Assembly (NCBI GenBank): GCA_025201345.1 | Contig: JAIXMG010000001.1 | Location: 310,001-374,000, forward strand | DNA: 64,000 bases | Source of the DNA: Thamnidium elegans | Taxonomy: Eukaryota; Mucoromycota; Mucoromycetes; Mucorales; Mucoraceae | Direction: 5' to 3' | Part shown: positions 51,229 to 62,373 of the stretch, in pieces | Position numbering within the stretch: position 1 is the first letter of the stretch | Layout: every line of letters begins with the position of its first letter | Position numbers and translations under genes: made by a program | Notes under the pieces: generated by a model | The model's input: only the letters and a program-made list of their open reading frames with translations | What the model was told of the DNA's origin: nothing | The model's database searches: none

Positions 51229-54200
51229 ATGTCCCCTATTGAATTGGAAAACACTTCCTGGGCTGGTGCAATTCCTCCCGCACAAGGTTTATATAACCCC
51301 GAACTCGAAAAAGATGCTTGTGGTGTTGGATTTATGGTTCACGTCAAAGGTGTTCGTTCTCACAAGATCGTGTCTGAAGCCAGTAGCATTCTTTGCAACA
51401 TGACACATCGTGGTGCATCCGGTGCTGATATTAGAGATGGTGATGGTGCTGGTAAGTTTTTCTTTTTATAACTGTTGTATCAAAAATAAACTAAAAAAAA
51501 AAATAATTGTTACATATATAGGTGTCATGTCAGGTATTCCTCATCAATTTTTTGTCAATGAAACATCTCGTGAGTTAGGTATCACATTACCTGAAGAAGG
51601 ACAATATGCTGTTGGTAATTTGTTTATGAAGGGTGATATCGATTCTGTTGCTGAAAGCAAGAATGTATTTGAGCAATTGGCTAAAGCACTTCATTTGAAG
51701 GTATTAGGATGGCGTACAGTCCCAGTTGATTCTACCATTATCGGTCCTGCCGCTAGATCTAAAGAACCCGCAATCGTTCAACCTTTTGTTGTCTTATCTG
51801 AAGGAAAAGAGTTTGATGAAGCTTACTTTGAACGTCAACTTTATGTTCTTCGTAAACACTCTACTCATACTTTAACCATGAAGAAATGGTTTTATGTCTG
51901 TTCTCTTTCCAACAAGAACATCGTTTATAAAGGTCAATTAACTCCCAAGCAAGTTTACCTTTATTTCCATGATTTAAACAATGTTCAATATACTACTCAT
52001 TTCGCTCTTGTTCATTCTCGTTTCTCCACCAACACCTTTCCTTCTTGGGATCGTGCACAACCTATGCGTTGGTGTGCCCATAACGGTAAGTTTTTTTTGT
52101 TTTTGTTTTTGTTTTTTTTAACCGGCGTCTTAACCTTTTTTTTCTCTTTCTTTTTCACGTGTGTTTAGGTGAAATTAATACCGTTCGTGGTAATAAAAAT
52201 TGGATGCGTTCTCGTGAAGGTGTAATGACTTCCAATAAATTCGGAGAAGACCTTGAGTTACTTTACCCCATTATTGAAGAAGGTGGATCAGATTCCGCAG
52301 CCTTTGATAACGTTCTTGAATTATTAGTCATTAATGGTGTCTTGACTTTACCCGAGGCAGTTATGATGATGATTCCTGAAGCCTGGCAAAACAATAAGGC
52401 CATGAGCCCTGAAATGAAGGCTTTCTATCAGTGGGCTGCTTCCTTGATGGAACCTTGGGATGGTCCTGCTCTCTTTACTTTCTCTGATGGTCGTTACTGT
52501 GGTGCCTCTCTTGATCGTAACGGTCTTCGCCCTTGTCGTTATTACTTGACTACGGATGATATCATGATTTGTGCATCTGAAGTCGGTACCGTCTCTATCG
52601 ATCCCGAAACTATTGTTGAAAAGGGTCGTCTTATGCCTGGTCGTATGCTTTTAGTTGATACTGTCGAAGGTATTATTGTCGATGATAAACAACTCAAGTT
52701 ACAAACTGCCTCTAAGCGTGATTTCACTCAATGGATTAAAGACCAAAACATTGTCTTGCAAGATGTAGTTGCCAAGACGAATGAAGTTAAACCTTTTGTT
52801 GCTGAACTAGACGATACTTTAGTAAATACCGATCCTCGTCTCAAGGCATTTGGTTATACTCTTGAACAACTCAACTTGATTATGGTTCCTATGGCCTCTA
52901 CCGGTAAAGAACCTCTTGGTTCTATGGGTAACGATACTGCTCTTGCTTGTCTTGCTGAACAACCTCGTATTATTTTTGAATATTTCCGTGAATTATTCGC
53001 TCAAGTTACCAATCCTCCTATCGATCCTATTCGTGAAGAAATCGTCATGTCTCTTCAATGTTACGTTGGTCCTGAAGGTAACATTCTTGAAATTGATGAA
53101 AATCAATGTAACAAGATTGCTCTTTCTTCTCCCATTTTATCGATGGAAGAACTTGATGCGATCAAGAACATGAGCCAATTCTATCCCTCTTGGAAGGTTG
53201 CAACTATTGATATTACTTTTGATAAGTGTGAAGGTGTTCAAGGTTATGTTAATACTTTAGAACGCATCTGTAATGAAGTATCTGAATCTATCAAGAATGG
53301 TTATAAGGTTGTTGTTCTTTCTGATCGTGCTGTTAGCGCTGAACGTGTCGCTATTTCTTCTCTTATTGCTGCCGGTGGTGTTCATCACTACTTGGTTCGT
53401 AACAAGGAGCGTAGTAGAGTTGCCTTGATGGTTGAAACTGCTGAAGCCAGAGAAGTTCATCATTTCTGTGTTCTTTTAGGTTATGGTGTTGATGCTGTCT
53501 GTCCTTACTTAACTTTAGAGGCCATGATGAAACTTCACCGTGAACGTGCAGTTCATGAAGGCTTAACTCCCGAAAAATTAATTTATAACTTCAAAAAGGG
53601 TATTGATAATGGTATTCAAAAGGTGATGTCCAAGATGGGTATTTCTACTTTAGCTTCTTATAAGGGTGCTCAAATCTTTGAAGCTCTTGGTGTTGATGAT
53701 AGTGTTATCTCTCGCTGTTTCTCTGGTACTGCTTCTCGTATTAAGGGTGTTACTTTTGATATATTTGCTTTAGATGCCTTAACCCTTCACGAAACGGGTT
53801 ACCCTACTCGTAACGTTGTTCAACCTTCTGCTCTTCCCGAGTCTGGTGAGTACCATTGGCGTGATGGCGGTGCTCCTCATATTGCTGATCCTACCGGTAT
53901 TGCTAACCTTCAAGAAGCCGTTCGTGAAAAGAACCAAACTTCTTATGACGCTTACTCTCGTAACGCCTATGAAGCCATCAAGAAATGTACTCTTCGTGGT
54001 ATGCTTGATTTCGATTATGAAAACTCCAAAGAAATTCCTATTGAACAAGTTGAATCTTGGAACGATATCGTTAAGCGTTTCGTTACCGGTGCCATGTCTT
54101 ATGGTTCCATCTCTATGGAAGCCCATTCTTCTTTAGCTATTGCTATGAACCAAATTGGTGGTAAATCCAATACTGGTGAAGGTGGTGAAAAGCCTGAACG

Positions 54201-57200
54201 TTCTCTTCCTCTTGAAAATGGTGACTCTATGCGTTCTGCTATTAAGCAAATTGCTTCTGGTCGTTTCGGTGTTACCAGTTTCTATCTCTCTGATGCTGAA
54301 GAGTTACAAATTAAGATGGCTCAAGGTGCTAAGCCTGGTGAAGGTGGTGAGTTAGATGGTACCAAGGTCTCTGAAGAAATTGCTTCTACTCGTAAGACTA
54401 CCCCTGGTATCGGCTTGATCTCTCCTCCTCCTCATCACGATATTTACTCTATTGAAGATTTAAAGCAATTGATTTACGATCTCAAGTGTGCTAACCCTCG
54501 CTCTCGTGTCTCTGTCAAACTTGTATCTGAAGTTGGTGTTGGTATCGTTGCTGCCGGTGTTGCCAAGGCTAGAGCAGATCATATCTTAATTTCCGGCCAT
54601 GATGGTGGAACTGGTGCCTCTCGTTGGACCGGTATTAAATATGCTGGTCTTCCTTGGGAATTAGGTCTTGCCGAAACGCATCAAACTTTAGTTCTTAACG
54701 ATTTGCGTGGTCGTGTAGTTGTTCAAACGGATGGTCAAATCAAGACAGGCCGTGATATTGCCATTGCCTGTTTACTCGGTGCTGAAGAATGGGGTTTTGC
54801 TACCACCCCTCTTATCGCTCTCGGTTGTACCATGATGAGAAAGTGCCACTTGAACACCTGTCCCGTCGGTATTGCTACCCAAGATCCCGAGTTACGTAAG
54901 AAATTCGAAGGCTCTCCTGAACACGTTGTCAACTTCTTTTATTACCTTGCTGAAGAATTACGTGGTTATATGGCCAAGCTCGGTTTCCGTACTATTAACG
55001 AGATGGTAGGTCATGCCGAAAAGCTCAAGGTCAATGATTCTCTTCGTACCTTCAAGACTGCCAACTTGGACTTATCTCCCATCTTAACTCCTGCTTCTTC
55101 TCTCCGTCCTAACGTTTCCAACGTCTGTGTCACAAAGCAAAAGCATAACCTTCATGTTCGTCTTGATAACTATCTTATTGAAGAAGCTGAAGCAGCTCTT
55201 TCCAGAAAGGAAAAGGTTTATATTGAAGCCGATGTCGTTAATACTGACCGTGCTCTTGGTACTACCCTCTCTTATCACGTTTCTAAGCGTCACGGTGAAG
55301 CTGGTCTTCCTGCTGACACTATCCATATCAAATTGAAGGGTTCTGCCGGTCAATCACTTGGTGCCTTCTTAGCTCCTGGTGTATCTATTGAACTCGAAGG
55401 TGACTCTAACGATTATGTCGGTAAGGGTCTCTCTGGTGGTCAAATTGCCATTTACCCACCCAAGAACTCCATCTTCAAGTCCGAGGAAAATGTTATTGTT
55501 GGTAACGTTTGTTTGTATGGTGCTACCAGCGGTAAGGCCTTCTTCCGTGGTATCGCTGCTGAACGTTTCTGTGTTCGTAACTCAGGTGCCTATGCTGTTT
55601 GTGAAGGTGTTGGAGATCATGGTTGTGAGTACATGACTGGTGGTCGTGTTGTTATCTTGGGTAACACCGGTCGTAACTTTGCTGCTGGTATGTCCGGTGG
55701 TATCACATACGTCCTCGATATCGAAGGTAACTTTAAGGAAAAGGTCAACATGGAATTGGTTCAACTCGAGACTGTCAATGATGAAGAACGTATTGCTGAA
55801 TTACGTGATTTGATTGAAGACCATCGTCATTACACTGGTTCTGAAATTGCTGATCGTGTTCTCAAGAACTTTAACGAATATTTGCCCAAGTTTGTTATGG
55901 TGATGCCTATTGAATACAGTGCTCTTTTGCAAAGAGAACGTGCTGCTAAACTTGCTGCCATTACTCCTGTTGAGAAGCCTTGTTCTAAGGTCCATAAGAA
56001 GGTTGAACCTCAACTTGAAGATCTTGAAGATAGTGTTCTTGATGAAGAGGCTATTTTGGCTCGTCGTGCCAAGTTGGATAAGGTCCGTGGTTTCATGAAG
56101 TACAAGAGAAAGACTGATAGCTACCGTAACTCCAAGAAGCGTGTTGGTGATTGGGATGAGATTAACAACCGTTTAACTCGCACCGAACTTCACGAACAAG
56201 CTGCTCGTTGTATGGATTGTGGTGTTCCTTTCTGTCAATCTGATACTGGTTGTCCTATCGGTAACATTATTCCCAAGTGGAACGAACTTGTTTACAAGGA
56301 TAACTGGAAGGAAGCTCTTGATCGTCTTATGATGACCAACAATTTCCCTGAGTTCACTGGTCGTGTTTGCCCTGCTGTAAGTAAAAAAACAAAAAGAAAA
56401 AAAAAACTTGATTATAACATGAAAAATTTAATTATTTTATTTTAGCCTTGTGAAGGTGCTTGTGTCCTTGGTATTTCTGAGCCTCCTGTTGCCATCAAGA
56501 GCATTGAATGTGCTGTCATTGACCGTGGTTTCGATGAAGGCTGGATTGTTCCCAACGTCCCTGCCAATCGTACCGGTAAGAAGGTAGCCATTATTGGTTC
56601 TGGTCCTGCTGGTTTAGCTGCTGCCGATCAATTGAATAAGGCTGGTCATCTTGTCACCGTTTACGATCGTAACGATCGTGTTGGTGGTCTTTTAATGTAC
56701 GGTATTCCCAACATGAAGCTCGACAAGAAAATTGTTCAACGTCGTGTTGATCTTTTAGCTGCTGAAGGTATTACGTTTATTGCTAGCGCTAATGTTGGTG
56801 TCGATATAGATGCCAATACCATTCGTGAACAAAATGATGCTTTGATTGTCGCTACTGGTGCTACCTGGCCCAGAGATCTCAAGATTCCTGGCCGTGAATC
56901 GAATGGTATCCATTTCGCTATGGAGTTCTTGCAAGCCAACACCAAGAGTTTACTCGATTCTGAACTTAAGGATGGACAATACCTTTCTGCCAAGGATAAG
57001 CATGTTGTTGTTATTGGTGGTGGTGATACTGGTAACGATTGTATCGGTACCTCTCTTCGTCATGGTTGTAAGTCTGTTGTCAACTTTGAATTGCTTCCTC
57101 AACCTCCTGCCAGTCGTGATAAGCATACCAACGCATGGCCCAAGTTCCCTATGGTCTTCAAGGTTGATTACGGTCATTCTGAAGTCCAAGCTCAATTCGG

Positions 57201-57651
57201 TAAAGATCCTCGTGAATACTGTGTCCTTTCCAAGGAATTCATCATTGAAGATGGTGCCGTTAAGGGTATCAAGACTGTTCGTGTTGAATGGACCAAGGAT
57301 GATGCTGGCCGTTGGGCTATGAAGGAAGTTGAAGGTTCTGAACAAACTTTCGAAGCTGATCTTGTCCTGTTAAGTATGGGTTTCTTGGGTCCTCAAACTG
57401 AGATCATCAAACAATTATCTATTAAGCAAGATGGTCGTTCCAACATTGAGACTCCCAAGGGCAAGTACGCTACTTCTGTCGAAGGCGTTTATGCTGCTGG
57501 TGATTGTCGTCGTGGTCAATCCTTGATTGTTTGGGGTATCAATGAAGGTCGTATGTGTGCTCGTGAAGTTGATCATAAATTAATGGGTAACACTTACTTA
57601 CCTGTCGCTGGTGGTATTCAACAACGTATCCTTCCTGATATCTCTCTCTAA
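51229..57651 (+). CDS. GLT1: Glutamate synthase (GOGAT), single-chain fungal type
   Basis: Makes two glutamate from glutamine and 2-oxoglutarate; the fused eukaryotic form normally uses NADH. Exons 51229-51451, 51522-52085, 52169-56376 and 56446-57651 give 2066 aa. A 30-residue propeptide precedes the catalytic C31 (ACGVGF) of the glutaminase domain. The FMN synthase domain shows [39 protein letters not shown] and the 3Fe-4S cysteines C1149, C1155 and C1160. A GXGXG beta-helix (about 1340-1500) follows. The beta-like part has 4Fe-4S cysteines from C1610 ([10 protein letters not shown]), an FAD motif [11 protein letters not shown] from G1716 and a NAD(P) motif GGGDTGNDC from G1856. Strong codon bias (few codons per residue) suggests high expression. 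Intact. Confidence 0.97.
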
Positions 57652-58029
57652 GTCATTCAAACAACAACAAAAACCCTGTACAGAATTTATAACTTGATAT
57701 GATTGATTCACTTTTTACATTTTTACATTTTTACATTTTATTTATTTGCTTTTTTTTTTTTTCATTACGTATGGGGGTACATGATGAAAAACTTTTTAAA
57801 GAGCAAATAATCTTTTTTTAACAAGTAACAATTTTAAATTCTTTCATCTTATCAAACTTTTTAATAATTAGACTTTCTCCTTTCGCCCGATGTATACATA
57901 TAATACTCAATAAAAAAATATTTAATTTTTAAATTCGTATTTTTACTTCGATTTTAATATGTTTGTGTGGTTTTTTTTTAAAAAAAAAAATGGAAGAAAT
58001 AAACAGTTAGTCCATCTGTTCATAAACTT
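57652..58029. other. GLT1 3' flank
   Basis: T-rich sequence with four tandem tttttacat units near 57710-57745, likely the 3' UTR and polyadenylation region. No gene. Confidence 0.5.
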
Positions 58030-58520
58030 AAAAAATGATACAACTTAAGGATGTATGAAGGTGCCATATCAATCATAGGAGGATTGTTCATCGGTTCTAT
58101 CTCGAGTGTTTCGATATCTTGTAACTCTCGCCGTTTGATCCAGGCTTTTAACTAGAGCCCAGAATTACCGTCAATTAGTACAAATAGAGTGCATTTTATC
58201 CGCGATAAGATAAATCCCTTTGCGATTTGCAGGCTAGTTTTTATTTTTATTTTAGAAGTGTATTTAAAATGGTATCCGTGAAATTAGATCATATACTGTT
58301 TATAATATTTTTACAAATGATCTTATAGACTCGGATAATGTTACAAAAGCTTCGAGATCTATATTAGTTGTGTGCGCAGGGGGCTGCTATAGCATTTGAC
58401 CATTTTTTTCGATCATTGAGTACTAGTTCCTAAAAAAAACAGTGTCCCTCTTTCTTTGGAGAAGAGCGCGAGTTTGTTTACAATCCTCATACTGAGTCAT
58501 AGATTCTCTGGTGAAAAAAC
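58030..58520 (-). pseudogene. Decayed minus-strand gene, family unknown
   Basis: Two long protein-like stretches occur in order. From about 58515 to 58290 one frame reads SMTQYEDCKQTRALLQRKRD, then EKNGQML and TNIDLEAFVTLSESIRSFVK, broken by two stops. From about 58230 to 58030 another frame reads LQIAKGFILSRIKCTLFVLI, an in-frame TAG, then AWIKRRELQDIETLEIEPMN and a final stop. The regular mixed composition contrasts with the AT-rich flanks. Stops and a frame change imply decay; short introns could mend some breaks but I found no consistent model. Function not recognised. Confidence 0.4.
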
Positions 58521-58801
58521 AACACTTATTTCGGAACAGTATACCATCAGCTTCATATTACGTACAAAACCCTTCCCCATGTCACTCAAATAAATATAAA
58601 AAAAAACTACAGTGGGGCCAATTGACTTTCCCTCCATAAATATCCACTACTACAAACCCAAACGCGTTACACTTCATCCCAACCCATAAACCAATAGAAA
58701 AATGAACACAAAAATGAGAGAAAACAAAAAGAGGGTAATTATATATTTTCTACATTTTATATATATAAATTTGTATATAAAAAAAAGATAGGTTAAAGAA
58801 T

Positions 58802-59458
58802 TTACTCCTTCTTGGGCTTCTTGGACTTTCTGACACCAAAGAACTTCTTCTCACGGTTCTTCTTTTCCTTACGTTGCTTACGGCCACCCTTGGGGGCTTC
58901 AGCAAGACCAATACGGACAAGACGATGCTTGGGCTCGAACTTCTTGAGAGCCTCAACGTTATCGTAGATCAAGGCGAAACCAGTGGTCTTTCCACCACCG
59001 AAATGGGTCTTGAAACCGAAGACAGAGACGACTTCCTTGTCGGCCTTGTACATCTTACCAATCTTGGAACGGAGTTCGTCCTTGGAGACGTTGGCGAGTC
59101 CAGGATGAATGACATCGACGACCATTTGCTTACGTTGGAGCAAACGGTTGGTAAGGAACTTGCGAGTTCTAATAGTGACAGCGGCGTCGGTCTAATATGC
59201 AAATTAAAAAAAAACAATACAAAAAAAAAAGAGAAAGATGTTAATGAGGTGTGTTCCTTTTTTTTTTTTTTTGCAAGCAAGTGATTTAATTTGAATTTAG
59301 AGAAATGTACATGAGGAAAAAAAAAATCAAGTGGTGTTAATTGAAAATTTGAACTGTAGAAAAAAAGTAAAGGGTGGATGTATTGACTGAATAATAATTT
59401 CCATAGTATATTTCTCTATTCAAATTAAATGGATGCATGTTGCTTTCTACCATACCAT
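58802..59458 (-). CDS. RPS24: 40S ribosomal protein eS24
   Basis: Component of the small ribosomal subunit body, needed for 18S 5' processing. Two exons: 59458-59456, only the ATG, and 59191-58802, giving 130 aa. The second exon begins [20 protein letters not shown] directly after an ATATTAG acceptor with no in-frame start; the only fitting donor is ATG followed by GTATGG, 264 nt upstream. Yeast RPS24 genes also have an intron right after the start codon, supporting the model. Conserved motifs: [37 protein letters not shown] and the basic tail. The GTATGG donor differs from the GTAAGT type common in the window. Confidence 0.93.
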
Positions 59459-59725
59459 TTTGATTTATTCGAAAGAAGGCTTCCTTTGATTATGCACCTT
59501 TGAATTTAATATCCATCTGCCCCCCCACAACTCCCAACTCGTCCACTCTGTAACTCAATCTTCCCCTCAAAGATTAGCCGGACATCATAAAGTCCGGTCC
59601 GCTTTCTTTTTACACTCCTTCTCGAAAAAAAAAAAAAAACTTTGTTTTTTTGTTACACTTATTAATTATGGTACAATTGACAATCTAATTTATTTTTTTA
59701 TATATGCAATTTTTTTTTAAAAAAA

Positions 59726-60854
59726 TTAAATTAGTCCCTTAGCAACAGCAATTTCAGCATTGAGAACAGAAGAGCCAGCAGCACCAAGAACAGTGTTATG
59801 AACCAAAAGAACAAACTTGATATGTAAGACAGGACACTTTCTAACACGACCAACAGTAACAGCTTGACCCTTCAAGTTCTCGCGATCAAGACGAGGTTGA
59901 GGTCTATCAGCATCATAAGTAACTACAATAGGCTTTTGAGGAGCAGAGAAACAACCCAACTTTTCAGCATCAGAAGTATATTCTTCAAGAACCTTATAAA
60001 CTTCTTCAACACTAGGAGATCCATTAGCGAACTTTACAGAGACAGTTTCAAGATGACCATCGAGTACAGGTACACGAGTACAAGTAGCGGAAACAACAGT
60101 ATCTTGAAGATGATGTAATTCCTTCTTATCTTCAGCAATACCACCAAGGATCTTTGCAACTTCCCATTCCATCTTTTCTTCTTCTCCACCAATATGAGGT
60201 ACAACGTTATCAAGAATATCTAAACTGGGTACACCAGGATAACCAGCTCCAGAAATAGCTTGTTGAGTGTTAACAAGGATGTGACTCATAGGTCCAAATG
60301 CATCTTGTAATGCCTTTAAAGGTACAACCAAACCAGTGGTTGAACAATTGGCGTTGGTAATCAAGAAACCCTTGTTGAGTTTGTTAAGGGTACGTTGATG
60401 AGCGATTAAATCAAAATGGTTAGAGTTGACGGTAGGAACGATCAAAGGAACAGTAGGATCGCGACGATAGTTCTTTGCGTTGGAAAAGACAGCAATATCA
60501 TTATTTAACATGGCCATTTCTAAGTTATAAATAAATAAATAAAAACGATATACAAAAATAAAGATCAAACATACCAATATCACCAGCAATATCAGCATCA
60601 AGACCAGAGAAAACAACATCACAGTCCTTGAAAAGATCAGCTTCACAAGCAGTAACAACTAATTGAGCTACGCTTTCAGGGATAGGACGAGATTGTTTCC
60701 AACGAACGGCGTCCTTGTATGCCTTACCAGCAGAACGAGGAGAAGCACCAAGAGCATGGATAGTAAAGACAGGATGTTCTGCCAATAAAAGGATAAAACG
60801 TTGACCTACGGTACCAGTAGCACCGAGGATACCGACTTTCTTAGTAACTGCCAT
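59726..60854 (-). CDS. HOM2: Aspartate-semialdehyde dehydrogenase
   Basis: Reduces aspartyl phosphate to aspartate semialdehyde with NADPH, the branch point to threonine and methionine. Exons 60854-60575 and 60519-59726 give 357 aa, the normal fungal length. The Rossmann motif GATGTVG is at 11-17; the catalytic cysteine is C152 in NANCSTTGL; substrate-binding ISGAGYPGV and [13 protein letters not shown] follow; the C-terminus includes [16 protein letters not shown]. Codon use is biased toward frequent codons. The start lies 206 bp from the divergent KH-like gene. In animals the pathway is absent. Intact. Confidence 0.95.
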
Positions 60855-61060
60855 AATAATAATAGGTTATTTAATGAAAAGAAGAAGAAGAAGTCCATTT
60901 TATCCCCAACACAACCCTATTAAAAAAAAATAATAGTATAAAAAACAACTACTTTTTCATTGGCTATTTGTGACTCATTCTAACAAACTTTTTTTTTTTT
61001 TTTTAACTGGTATATTCTTTCTTACAAGCATTTTTTTTTTTTTTTTTTGCTTTATGCAGT
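60855..61060. promoter_or_regulatory. 206-bp divergent promoter, HOM2 / KH-like gene
   Basis: Both starts face outward. Close to the plus-strand start a T18 tract ends in gctttatgcag directly before t-ATG, which looks like a splice acceptor; with a GTATAT donor at about 61011 it would make a 5' UTR intron of about 50 nt. Confidence 0.5.
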
Positions 61061-61773
61061 ATGGATTTGAAAACTTTACAACGTCTCACTAACTTAGACA
61101 ACATACCTTCACCAGTACATCTTCGAGCTATTATTCCAAATAATTTTTCTTCTTGTCTTGTTGGACATGGTGCAGCCAAAAGAAAAGAACTTAGCTTTAC
61201 TTGTCAAACTAATTTACATGTATGTACTGTACCTGGTATAAAATGGGGACAAGTAGTTACTACCAAAGGACAACCAGAGCCATTGAGTAGAGCTTGGTAC
61301 AAATGTGCTAAACAACTTATAGAAAACTATCCTGAGTTTTATCAAAGATTTGTAAGTGTACCCCCCTTCACTCTTTTTTTTTTTTATTTTTTTTTTTTAC
61401 TGATATATTCTATTAGGGACTTAGAATTGACTTCATATTTCCTAGTGATTTAATAGAGATGTTTTTATCGACAGATCAATTTAAACGTATTGCAAGAGAG
61501 TCAGATACGAGTATTTTAGTAAAACGTGAATGTTTAATGAGATCAACTGAGCGTATGGTACGAATCAATACACGCAATTTAGAAGAGCAATCGTTACTGG
61601 CATTTAAAACTGCAGTTCATTTATTAGCGACTGTTGTACAAGAAAATATCACGATGGCCATGTGCTCTCCCGGTAACGTATTTTATACACAGGAATTACA
61701 AGATAACCTTTGGTCATATACGAAGGAAGATTTAAAAAATGATATTTTATTTACACCTGTACAAACGAACTAA
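61061..61773 (+). CDS. Hypothetical protein with two KH-like domains
   Basis: Exons 61061-61351 and 61417-61773 give 215 aa. The first half contains HLRAIIPNNFSSCLVGHGAA followed by a basic turn and TCQTNLHV, and the second contains RIDFIFPSDLIEMFLSTDQF followed by ARESDTSILV; both have the beta-alpha-alpha-beta order of a type I KH RNA-binding domain. The GXXG loop is altered: GHGA in the first and STDQ in the second, so RNA binding may be weak or unconventional. A helical stretch (LLAFKTAVHLLATVVQENI) follows the second. No signal peptide or membrane helix. The family assignment is pattern-based; I do not recognise an orthologue. A 5' UTR intron is likely. Converges with the RGS gene 57 bp away. 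Confidence 0.65.
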
Positions 61774-61830
61774 AAAAAAAAAAAACGTGATAAAAAATGA
61801 GGACTAAATATACCATAGTTATAATAAAGC

Positions 61831-62373
61831 TTATAAAAAAGTCTTTTTAACTCGAATCATTAATGCTTGTCTTTTTCGTTGAAATAAATTAAATCTTTTT
61901 TCTTTTTGCTCCACACATTTTACATCTCTCAAAGAGGTAAAACTGGGTCTACTAGTAAACAAGCTCTGCCAACGGTGTTCAGGAACGGACATGGATGGCG
62001 TAAGCGAATTTCGATGGGTATGATGATGTTGATACCACCAAGGTAAATAAGAATTAACTCGGATAAGTTCTAGAATAGACTCGGTCGCTTGATCGAAACT
62101 TGTTTTGACATAAATTTGATTATTTATTAACTCTTGTCGCATTTCGCATGGTATATTAATTTCTTGCGTCGAATTCACCAGAATATATCTTTCTATAATC
62201 GCTTTATATCGACTCTTGGTAGGTTTATATTGGTATTCTTGTACATCTTGATAAAATAGCACGTTTTCGAGACAGTATGTTTGCTTTAAATAAAGAATAA
62301 AATCTTGGTAAAGTTCATGTTTGTTCTTTAATTCCAGAATTGATTCTAAGTTATCGTTGAATGATAATGCCAT
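61831..62373 (-). CDS. RGS-domain protein
   Basis: Regulators of G-protein signalling speed GTP hydrolysis on G-alpha subunits. A single exon gives 180 aa. The start chosen is ATG 62373 (MALSFNDNLESIL); a longer frame exists only with a GTG start. The RGS core spans about 17-120: YQDFILYLKQTYCLENVLFY, YILVNSTQEINIPCEMRQEL, then SFDQATESILELIRVNSYLPW. The C-terminal 60 residues are basic and Ser-rich, with no DEP, PX or transmembrane segment, so it is a small, single-domain type. Partner G-alpha unknown. The gene is intronless, unlike most neighbours. Its 3' end is 57 bp from that of the KH-like gene. Confidence 0.8.
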   Translation of the reverse strand: MALSFNDNLESILELKNKHELYQDFILYLKQTYCLENVLFYQDVQEYQYKPTKSRYKAIIERYILVNSTQEINIPCEMRQELINNQIYVKTSFDQATESILELIRVNSYLPWWYQHHHTHRNSLTPSMSVPEHRWQSLFTSRPSFTSLRDVKCVEQKEKRFNLFQRKRQALMIRVKKTFL